From NCBI GenBank assembly GCA_934045075.1, contig OW203723.1, positions 6,173,913 to 6,237,912 of the forward strand: a stretch of 64,000 bases of DNA. The letters are read 5' to 3'. Below the pieces are notes generated by a model. It was given only the letters and a program-made list of their open reading frames with translations. It did not search any database and was not told the DNA's origin. The DNA is from Yponomeuta sedellus. Taxonomy: Eukaryota; Arthropoda; Insecta; Lepidoptera; Yponomeutidae. The position numbers and the translations under genes are program-made. Shown in pieces: positions 12,301 to 24,300 of the stretch. The stretch's first letter is position 1. Every line of letters starts with the position of its first letter.

Positions 12301-15300
12301 ATAATATATTAATTGTGAAACTAACAGCTTTGACGTTCATTAAGTAAACATTTTGTTTTTATAGTGAACAAGCTGTGCCCCGCAGTGTTACCCGCGGCTT
12401 ATTACGGAAAATAAATTATGTCGTTATCAACCCTTATATGTCCCCACTGCTGGGGCACGGGTCTCTTCCAGAAGGTTGGGCCATACTCCACCACAGGGGC
12501 CAAGTCCGGGTTGGTGGAGGATTGTGAGACAGTGGCCGGGCCTCACTGTCAGAAGTTATCAAGCCGCCCATAAGGCCTCTGACATGGCTTAACGACTGCC
12601 ATTATATGACAGCCGGCACCAACGGCTTAACGTGCCTTGCGAAGCACGGAAGCGCTCGGAAAAATGCCACTAGCGGTAGTCACGGGACGTTCACCCATCC
12701 CGTACCTGACCGCGCCTGTTGTTGCTTAACCAAGTGATTTATTCCAATCACTCGGTTCGCCTAGGCCACGAGCGCTTCAATTATGTATTAACATTATTCA
12801 AATTATCTATTAACACTAAAATATATTTCCCCGCAGTAAAACGTGACCTATGTATTAATTCAAGGAGTCAGCTAACTCTATACTAAATTTGATTAAAATC
12901 GCTCCAGCCATTTAGACGTGAAGAAGTAACAAACATACACATACACACACACACAGAAACTTTCGCCTTTATAATATTAGTGTGATGTGTTGATAGTGTG
13001 ATGTGATAGTGTAAAGTGTGATGTGATAACATTTTTTGACTTTCGACTTTTCCAGCACCTTCATCGAGGAGAAAATGGGCGCGAAATACGTGGAGAACCG
13101 GACGGTGGAATTCTCCAAATCCTTCGAGGAGACCAGCCCGTCCACGCCCATCTTCTTCATCCTGTCTCCCGGAGTGAATCCTCTGAAGGACGTGGAGGCT
13201 TTGGGGAAGGTCATGGGCTTCACGGCCGACAGTGGGAACTTCCACAACGTCTCGCTTGGCCAGGGCCAGGAAATTGTGGCGGAACAGGCAATGGATCAGT
13301 CGTTCCAGAACGGCCATTGGGTTGTGTTACAGGTAGTGTATACGTAAAAAGTATATTAAACATTTTTTTCATACTCAATTTGGGAAATTGAATGGGAAAA
13401 TTCCCACTCACTTTTCACTAAATCCACTCCCGGAGTGGATTTATTTTATGATTAATATCGACCCTTTGTATGTCCCCACTGCTGGAGCACGGGTCTCTTC
13501 CTGCATCGCAGGAAGGTTAGGCCATATTTCACCACGGGGGCCAAGTCCGGGTTGGTGTAGGATCGTAACACAATGGCGGGTCTTACTGTCAAAGGTTATC
13601 AAGCTGCACATAAGGCCTCTGATATGGCTTAACGACTGCCATTACATGACAGCCGGCATTAATTGCTTACTGTGCCTTGCAAAGCAGGGATTTATTTTAT
13701 AAACAACATTGATTTAATACAATGTATGAAGTATTGAACCCGAAAATACCACCAACAATCTATGGTACTGCTGCTTGTTATGGTACGAGGTGGTGCATTA
13801 CGTCTTGGTCAATCAAGTCTGTGATCATTTTACGTAATTTGACGACATTTTTCCACGGTTAGATTTCCTTTTTAGAAAATTTTAAATAAATGAAATGTTT
13901 AATCTGTCGCTCCCACATTATGTAAAATGTTATGATGTTACAGTTATCCAGTGGATAGGTTGTCAAAGGGAAGACCGCCTTAATTATAGCACTCTTTTTA
14001 GAACATCCATCTGGTAAACAAATGGCTCCCAAGCCTCGAGAAGAAGATGGAGAGCTTCCAGACTGGATGCCATGACGACTTCCGGCTGTTTATGTCGGCT
14101 GAGCCGGCGGCGACGGCGGCCGCGCACATCATCCCTCAGGGCATTCTTGAGTCCTCCATTAAAATAACTAACGAACCTCCTACTGGAATGCAGGTGAGAA
14201 CATTGAACGGCAGCTATATAAGCTGGAGCAACAATGATGACCTAGTTGATATGCCTCTTTAGTTTAGCGGTAACGCGCTTAGCCTCCAAATCAGGGGTTG
14301 CGGGATCGATTTAAGTCAGGGGTTGCGGGATCGATCCAAATCAGGGGTTGCGTGATGAACGCCACCGTACTTTAAATGACCTTAGACTGGGTGTATTTCC
14401 ATGTTTGTGATGTGTTTATCACAAATATGTTTTATATACATTGCCCGGGTACATTGCCGTACCGTGTTTGGCTAATTTTCTGGGTGTTTTGCTTTCCATG
14501 TATGCTACTGTTTTGTTTATGCTTTCTTCGTGCTGTGACTTGTAATTAGATTTCTTTGGCTTCACTTTGTATACTTTGTATGTGTCTTCTGTGAATAAAT
14601 AATCTATCTACCAAAGCTAGGTATGTATGTACCTACCTTAGTGTGGAACCACTAAACTGTACAAATGGTCTCAGACTGGGTGTATTTCCATGTTAGTGAT
14701 GTCTTGACCAACGCCAGCGTATCCTGATGTTGACCCAGGTAAAGTGATTGTGTTCTGTGGATGTAAAGTTGTAAGTTATTATACCACGCCTGTATCCCGG
14801 AGAGGTAGACAGAGACTGCTTGCCACGATCATGACCTTTGTCAACGATGAAGCTGTTAATAAAGAAGTTACATACTGTGGACGCTAGCCTGAGATCAACT
14901 TGTAACGTTCGCAGTTTCTGTGCTTCTTTGAATAATACCTTTTTGATTTGATTGATTGAAACTTTGTGGCTTGGAATAATACGATAGACTGATATTGATA
15001 TTTCTTTTGTGTCGTGACTTTACTGTTTTTGGTAATCTAGCATGTTAAGAACAATCTATCTATAATCAGCCCACATCAACCCACTGCTGGGCATAGGCCT
15101 CCTTTTTATTGCGCCATTCCTCACGGTCCTGTGCTAACCTGATCCATCTCTGACCCGCAACCCTCACGATGTCGTCTGACCATCGTGTCGGTGGTCTGCC
15201 TACCAACCTCTTTCCCTCCCTTGGCCACCACTCCGATAATGCCCTGGTCCACCGGCCGTCTTCCCTTCTAGCCAATGTGGCAGTCAAATCATTGGTAAAT

Positions 15301-18300
15301 TTCAGGCAAACATACACAAAGCTTTGGACAACTTCAATCAAGAAACTCTTGAAATGTGTGGCAAAGAAGCGGAGTTCAAGGCCATATTGTTCGCTTTGTG
15401 CTACTTTCATGCAGTAGTTGCCGAAAGAAGAAAGTTTGGTCCTCAGGGATGGAATAAGATCTACCCGTTTAATGTTGGTAAGAGCTATTTCGTAATTAAT
15501 TAATAAGCTAAAAATTGAATTATTAAAAGGCAGGATGTAAAAAATAATTTCATTTCAAACATCTCATAGCATATTTTTCAGAACCTTGAATACTATTCAA
15601 TGAAACGTTTGTTTATGTATTTTAATACAGTTGCTCAAAAAGTGGCGTATTGCAGGGACGTATAGCGTTCGGGATGTGGGCTATTACATACTCGTGCTTT
15701 TTTTTACCTTTCCCGAACTCGTTCGTTCTCTTTCCCAACTGTCAAAATAATGTCTATTAAAAAGAAAAACCAACCATGAATACACAATTTTTTATTTTTA
15801 ATGCACTAACCCGTGCTAAGGAACAAATTTAAAAACCTATTTAGAGGCTAAAAATTTCACCCATGCCAGGATTCGAACCCGCAACCTCTGGCTATCCGTA
15901 CCAGATACGTACGGATAGCCAGAGGTTGCGGGTTCGAATCCCGGCATGGGTGAAATTTTTAGCCTCTAAATAGGTTTTTAAACCAACCATGAAGTTTTTA
16001 CTAAAAAAAATCATAGAAGTTTTTATGATTCGTGCAAATACGAGTACGTATATTTCTAAAAAAAGCTACTTTCAATATCAGATTTAATGATTTGATTGAA
16101 TGAGTTAGGTGAGGTTTCATTTCATTTCATCTCATTAAATTTCATTTTCATTTCATATCAATAAAAAAAAATCTGCTGAAGACTTGACTGTATGGGCATA
16201 GTTCCCTTTGCCTACTAGAATAGGTGAAGATAAAATCTCTGCTTATACAGTGCGTTCACATTAACTTGACGCGTGAGAGAATTGGTAGCACTGATATGTT
16301 TAGTGTTACCATGTTAAATAAGAATTTATTCCCATTACTTGGGGAAAATAAAAGGATTGAGGACTTGTTTTACCATCTTCCGATTAATGTCCAAAAGCTT
16401 ATTCACATGTTATGTCTTTGTTACTTGACATAAAGTAAAAGGGGGGCAAAACTTATGGTTTAGTCTATACAATATATCTTATGAGTATGTACATTAAATA
16501 ATGAGGAAAACTATCAAAGGGGAAGAAAAAAACGAAAGAATCGGATTAGTATTCATTGTCAAATTGTTCGCTTGTTAACCGCAAATGATTTTTAAACGTA
16601 GTTGCATATTCCGTTTTTACTTCTCGAATAAAATTATTCGAAGCACCTAGTTCGTCACGCCTTAAAATCCATTTACGCGTCCAAATTTGTCTTCTTTTTT
16701 TTCTTGCTGCTGTTGCAGCTCGACGATAAGACAACAAAGCGCGTTCATAAATGAATTAAAATCCATATCCTCTAAAATGTGTGTAAACTACCATCCGAGT
16801 GGCTTACACTTTTAGTTGACTAAGAAGATGTGCTCGGTCCGAGTCTACTAAGACCGTGAAAACGTGGCTTTAGTAATTTCATGTAACTGGGCACCCTAAA
16901 AACGTACCTGTCATGGCGGGAACTCGAGTCCGAACTTGCTCCAAAGGAAAAATCAGCTTTTTTTCAGCCTTTTCCCTCTCACAAAATGCAGAAATCTGAA
17001 GGATTGTTTGTCTTTTTTGCACTTTTGACCACTTTGGGCATCTTTAAAGCTCACACAAACGAATAATCCTCTAGTTAGTAACCGATCGTACCGAAAGCAA
17101 GATGGCGACGGAGCATGCAGTGCTACCAATTCTCTCGCGCGTCAAGTTAATGTGAACGCACAATATTCTCTTACGTTTGGCGCCATTTTCCAAATAATTT
17201 TTCTTTATTAAATTGCTTATTTTTTTCGCAACTGTATTAAAAATAGTCGTTCAGTACACGTGCGGAACCGTCATTGCAACTTTTTCCGACTGTCAACCCT
17301 CGCCTTCGGCTGCGCCTCGGCTCGGGTAGACATTTGTCGGAACTCTTTGCAATGACAGCCTTTCCGCACTTGTAATGAAATATACTATTAACATTTTATA
17401 AAACTTTTTCGTGATAAATAAAATACTTTTCTTCGAGCAACACCTTATTCGCTAACGAACCAGTCATAGGGCCGATTTTTTAATTGAGAATTTCACAAAG
17501 TAAATACTTAAATAACATTCTGTCTCGTTCTTTTCTCAGAAACTCAAAGAGACAACACTAAAGTTAACTATTTACTTAGCGAACTTCTCAATTCAGAAAC
17601 TGCTCTATAATAAAACAACTCTTATTTATTTCAAGATGGCGGCTAACAAGCGGCCATTTTGATAAGTTCTACAATGCAATGTTTTTACAGGCGATCTAAC
17701 AATAAGCGTATTCGTTCTTTACAACTACTTGGAAGCCAACTCCAAAGTTCCCTGGGAAGACTTGCGTTACCTCTTTGGTGAGATCATGTACGGAGGTCAT
17801 ATCACTGACGATTGGGATCGACGACTATGCAATGCTTACTTGGAGGAATTGATGCAACCAGACTTGGTAAAAACCGATTTAGAGGCTAAAAATTTCACCC
17901 ATGCCGGTATTCGAACCCGCAACCTCTGGCTATCCGTGCCAGCGCTCTTCCAATTGAGCTAATGGGCGACTCACCGGCATAAGTGAAATTTCGAACCTCT
18001 TTACACTATTCTCTGTATTACGTACAGGCAGTGACATCTGGCTTAAGTAAATTACATCACTTACAATTTTAAATTGGTCCTTAGCACGGGTTAGTGCATT
18101 AAAAATAAAAATAGTATAATCAGACTTGGTAAGTTAAAGAAATAGGGAGTACATTTATATACGGATGTGGCTAGCGTCGGTTTAATGTTTCTGAGCTACG
18201 CCCCTTCCCTTCAATGAGTTACTAAAATCAGTCAAAATCATATTACCATATAATCAGTTTTCAGTCGGCTATAAGTCTATATCGGTAGCTAATCGATAAT

Positions 18301-21300
18301 ATATTTCAAGGCCATTGCTTAAGAATTCGCTCTTCTGGGTTTCTTGCCACTTACGCTACTTTTTATGTTATTGCTTGTCGACTACGAATGTTAAAATATT
18401 AATATCCATCGATGCCGCTGTTACTAAAAAAGTTCATATTTTTCCTTTTCTAGCTTTGATGTATCTGATACGCTGAAAATAACTAGATCGAGCACGAGAC
18501 GATTATTTCAAACTTACACTAACACTTATTTCCGACACCGATAGGTCGACGGTGAACTTCAACTAGCCCCAGGCTTCGCCGCGCCACCCAACACAGACTA
18601 CGCAGGCTACCACCAGTACATAGAAGACGCGATGCCAGCGGAATCCCCTTATCTGTACGGTCTACATCCCAATGCCGAGATCGGCTTCCTTACTACGACC
18701 TCCGAGAATTTGTTTAGGACTATTTTTGAGATGCAGCCGAGGGATGCGCAGGCTTCGGGCGCTACTACGGTTACTAGAGAGGATAAGGTATTTTTTTAGC
18801 CTCTAAATAGGTTTTTAAATTTGTTCCTTAGCACGGGTTAGTGCATTAAAAATAAAAATAGTATAAGGAAAAAACATAAGGTATGTATGTTTTTTTAATT
18901 GGTTGACCATTCAGTCCGTGGCATCAGATGGACTGATTCAATGAGTAAGTATACTTATTCAATGGAATGAATTCAATGAGGATGGAGAGCTGTGCCGCAA
19001 GATTAATAATTTTTAATTTAATTTATATTTAATTTAGTCTGGGGCTCAGAGTTACTTTATACATTGTTATTTTTTATTCTGCTCAATAAACTATAGTAAT
19101 AATATCCAGCGGTTTAAAGCTCTTTAGAGTAAGGTTATAGTTAGGAGTGTTTGATACCTTTAAACAAGCGGTTTTCGAAATAGGACGTTTGTATAACTGA
19201 CAAAATTTAAATTTTTTAGCATAGGTATTTTACCGTCTTAAAGGAAACTAGATACGAAATAAAACGAACCATATTTTTTTATTTTCGGAAATTCGATGAT
19301 TTTCATTCATAATTTTTTGTTTGAATTTCGTCTTATTCTTAAAGGACGTAACCGCCAAATGATGTCCCATATACGGCTTAATAATATAATACCCTTGCCG
19401 CCTTTTTAAAAACCATTGGAATTAAGGAAAAGAAAAGTAATTTCTCCGACATGACATTTGAATGAAATTGAAAATGACATCTGTCATATCATTTTTAATG
19501 TTAGGCAACGGTACCTCCTCATTCCACAGTATGTGTGACGTCATCACACAATTTTTGGTTTTTATTTATTTTCTCCAAAATTAAGCAATAATAAAAATTC
19601 TAAATATTTTTTTCGTAATCAAGATAGCAAAATTAAGAAACGATATTTTTAGTTTTGCGCGTTGTAAAATATGATTTTTTTTCAACTGAGCTTTTAATCG
19701 TGTATTTTTTATGATAATAAAAAAAAACTATATTTTATTTTCTTCTCTAGTTTCTTCTTTTGCCGGGTTAGTCTTTTTAAGTTTCAATTTCTGATTTCAT
19801 GTCATGTACTATGAATAAAATGTTACGTCATTAAGGTATTGAGCTGGTGATTAAGTAACGAGCAATAACCCATGGCAGATCCAGTATAATTTTTTTATTG
19901 GTTGAAAAAATTATTTCAAAGTGGTGAGGTTCAATTTATGGTGGCCACTATTGCCTGGCAAAGAGTTCAATCGATGTTTCTTTTTTCTTTAGGTAAAACA
20001 AATGCTCGACGAAATAATGGAAAAACTACCTGAAGAGTTCAACATGATAGAAATAATGGGCAAAGTGGAGGAGAGGACGCCTTACGTCATAGTGGCGTTC
20101 CAGGAGTGCGAGCGTATGAACTATCTCACTGGAGAAATGAAACGCTCGCTGAGAGAACTGGATCTTGGGCTTAAGGTCAGTGAATATAGAGTTCTTAATT
20201 GTACAACAACAGACTGCTCCAGAATAGCTCGTAGCTCCGGCTGTCTGAGTCATCTTAAATGATCAAGAAGCTTAGGAGGTAAGGAACATAGGGTGCGTTC
20301 AGTGCATGGATGCGTGACCGTCTATGGCTAACGCTAGTGCCATTTTTCCGAGCGGTTTCGTGCTTCGCAAGGCACCTTAAGCCATTGGTGCCGGCTGCCG
20401 TCGATAGATGGCAGTTGTTAAATCAAGTCAGAGGCCTTAGGTTGGCTTGAAACCTACTCACAGTAAGACTAGCCGCTAGTATTGCAGAGCTCCACTAATC
20501 CGGACTTGGCCCCCATGGTGGAGTATGGCCTACACCTTCTTTAGGAAATGCTGCTCTCAGAAAGAGAGAGTATGGGCTTGATTACTACGCGTACCCACCA
20601 CGAAATGGCGATTTCAAGTGCTGAGCCATTTAAACACCTCAGACACTTAGGTTTCACCACGATGTTTTCCTTCACTGTGAGCGAGTGTTATTGTTCTACA
20701 AGTTACTAATTATTATTACTTATTTATTACTTTAAGATAAAAAAGTTATGTATATCCACTATGTTTGTTTGGTTATTTCAGGGTGAACTAACAATAACAT
20801 CAGACATGGAGGATTTGGAAAATGCACTCTTTTTAGATCAAGTAAGTTCAAATCTGAGACATGTGTTATTTGCGTAGAATACCCGTCTCAAAATTAAACA
20901 CTAATCTTTTTAAAACTTTAGGTACCTGCCATATGGACTCAACGAGCTTATCCGTCGCTCCTGGGACTCTCAGCGTGGTTTGTGGACCTGCTACTTCGAT
21001 TGAGAGAGTTAGAAACGTGGGCTACAGATTTTGTTGTAAGTTCCCTATCGAGTTAAAAATAGACGTGCAAAAGTTTCGTCAAAAATTGAATCGGAAAAGC
21101 GACAGCGATCTGGCTCAAATATTTTATTTAGATTAGAAAATAGGTTTTATTTTTAGTTTTGTTTTTATATTAATAGTCTAACTAGTGAAATATCTATCGG
21201 AAAAAGAGCAAAAAAGAATACGTAAGAACAGTAAAAAAAACCCAGGGCATATCCGGCCAAAAGATTCCCCTAATTTTGCATTACATACGCCTAAGAACAG

Positions 21301-24300
21301 CAACTCCAAGCCACGATTCCTCAGACGACGCTCTCTTTACTAAAGATATTCCCCAGAAAATCCCTAAACTACAGTTACATAAATAATTGCTACTCATTGA
21401 CTGGCTATACTTGAGAAATTTAAGTCATACAGTCGCCCCAGTAGCAGCCCCAGTATATAAGAAAATCGTTCGGAGCTTTGTGTTGGATTCCTCAAAGCTT
21501 CTTTATCTTATTAAACTTTACTGGCTGTGTCCTGCGGTACTACCCGTGGTTTATCGATTTTCCCATGGAAATAAGATATTTTTCCGCAGTAAAACATAGC
21601 CTATGTGTTAATCCAGGCTGTCAGCTAACTCCACACAAAATTTTATTAAAATCGCTCCAGCCGTTTAGACGTGAAGAAGTTACAAACCTACACACTCACT
21701 AACTTTCATCTTTATAATATTATAGTGTGAAGTGTGATAGTGTGAGTGTCATGTGATGTAATTGCACACGAAACATTTAACAAGGCATTTCCTAAGACAT
21801 AACATGTACAAAACCGAGCTTATCTCTGAAATTTCTTCCTGAAAACTTTAGGGAGTCGGAGAGTCAGTAAAAACCGGTCTATTTACTCTACGTTCAACAA
21901 ATTTCTCTGCTTTTAGTTGCCGGCGTCCGTGTGGCTGGCTGGCTTCTTCAACCCGCAGAGCCTGCTGACGGCCATCATGCAAAGCACGGCTAGGCGGTAC
22001 GAGTTGCCGCTAGACAAGATGTGTCTGCAGTGTGACGTCACCAAGAAAATGAAGGAGGAGTTCACGTGAGTTTGCTTCGTCGGCAGGCTGTACTAGTCCA
22101 CTTCTGGACATAGCCCTCCCCTAATGAGCGCAACACTTTGTGCCATCATTGGGGTAATGCGATTTCCATGACGTGCACGACATAGGCCTCCTTCATGATT
22201 TTCCGAGCTTCCCGGTTTTGTAACGTTGGCATTCAGCAGCGTCTGCATGCCACTATAACACAATATAAAGTAGTCAGACCATGTATATTTTCTAAGGTTA
22301 ACACGAGCACTAGACATATTAAAAACTCTATTTACACGAATTCTACTCGTTTATTTTTAAATTTTTATAATTTTCCGACGTTTCAGCACTTTTTCAAGTA
22401 CCGTGGTCTCGGAAGACTGAGACCACGGCACGGCACGGTAGTGCCGAAACGTCGAAAAAATGTAAAATAAACGAGTAGAATCCGTGTAAATACAATTTTT
22501 TCCATGTAAGTATATTTGTAAAACTTTAAAATAGAACAGAATTTCTATGAATTTCCTTAATTGAATAACTATCCATAACTCATCTGGAGATAATTAAAAA
22601 AACCTTGGGTTCTAAGGTTGTGGTCCTGATGTTTTGTGTAGAGCAATTGTTCTTAAGTCGTGAGATTGCTTGTAGCTTAAGTAAGCAAACAACGAAAGTA
22701 ACAGCAGCCAATTTAAAGTTTTGTGTAGAAAGTAACAGTAATAAGTGGTTGATTTATTTCTTGAAACTATTTCTTCTTCTCCCTAAATCAGTATACCGTA
22801 TCTAGCAAAGAATATTTCTATCTTTGTGCTGCTTCAGGAAACAGTTCTTGTGTTTACTAACATACGTTCTCTACTAAGAAAGAGAGACGGGCGAGGAGGA
22901 GAGAAATTGAGAGGGAGACAGAGAGATATATACAGAGACAGAAAGATAAGAACAAAAAAAGAGCTGATATAATGCATGGAGTGTAGACGTGGACTGCGTG
23001 CATTCTGTCAACTAGCTCTAAAAAGCGACATTCGGCAATCACGTTGATTCTGTGTGCGAAACCGCTCAATATCACCCGAACTCATAATTACAAGTACAGC
23101 TTGCCCGCCAAAAAGATCCGTAGAAAGTTTTTAGCCGATTTTACAGAAAGGTGGAGGTTCGATAATATTTTTTTATCGTATATGTTTAGCAATAATTCCT
23201 TACTACTCTTAACGGAATCACTTACCTAATTCAATTTTCGACAAAAAATCAAGTAGGTACCTACATAAGTCATCCTGGAATTAAGTTAAGAATTTGTAGT
23301 GCTGACGAAGGTTTTATTTAATCCTCACCGCGGTGTCCAATTTCATTGATTTCGTTAGTAAGGAGTAAGTAACTCACTGGCATCATATAGATTTGGTCAA
23401 GATTTGTTGATCCATGAGAAAAGCAACAAACTCTTCAATTCGCAAAGGCATCACGGCATTTTGAACACAACCATGCCGTGATGACGATATTATTTTGTAT
23501 TTTGAAGGCGGTTTTTTTGTCTTTATCTACTTGTATTATATCGTATTGTACAAAACTGAACCTCTTCTGCGCATCGTTGATGCCTGAAACAATTATACTC
23601 CTGTTTCAGATCCGCACCAAAAGATGGCGCCTACGTCCACGGCCTGCTTATGGAAGGCGCCAGATGGGACGTGCAGGCTGGGATCATTATGGACTCGCGG
23701 CTCAAGGAGCTCTTCCCTCCTATGCCTGTGATCAACGTCAAAGTGAGTAACTGTCATTAGGCAGCAGCTCGCGGAAGAGTAGAGCGATCACAATGGAGGA
23801 CTGCCACAAAAGTATGTTTTAATCTTACTGGAGAGCCAATGACAGCCAATTGACAACATTTAAATTTTTTAGCATACGTATTTTACTGTCTTAAAGGAAA
23901 CTAGATACGAAATAAAACGACCCATATTTTTTTATTTTCGGAAATTCGATGATTTTCATTCATAATTTTCTGTTTGAATTTCGTCTTATTCTAAAAGGAC
24001 GTAACCGCCAAATGACGTCCCACATACGGCTTACTAATATAACACCCTTGCCGCCTTTTTAAAAACCATTGGAATTAAGGAAAAGAAAAGTAATTTCTCC
24101 GACATGATATTTGAATGAAATTGAAAATGACATCTGTCATATCATTTTTAATGTTAGGCAACGGTACCTCCTCATTCCACCGTATGTGTGACGTAATTAC
24201 AGAATTTTTGGTTTTTATCTATTTTGTCTAAAATTAAGCAATAATAAAAGTTCTAAATATTTTTTTCGTAATCAAGATAGCAAAATTAAGAAACGGTATT

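Noticed and set aside
12883..13317. 144-codon minus-strand frame
   Set aside because: Shadow of dynein exon 13 on the opposite strand; no independent similarity.
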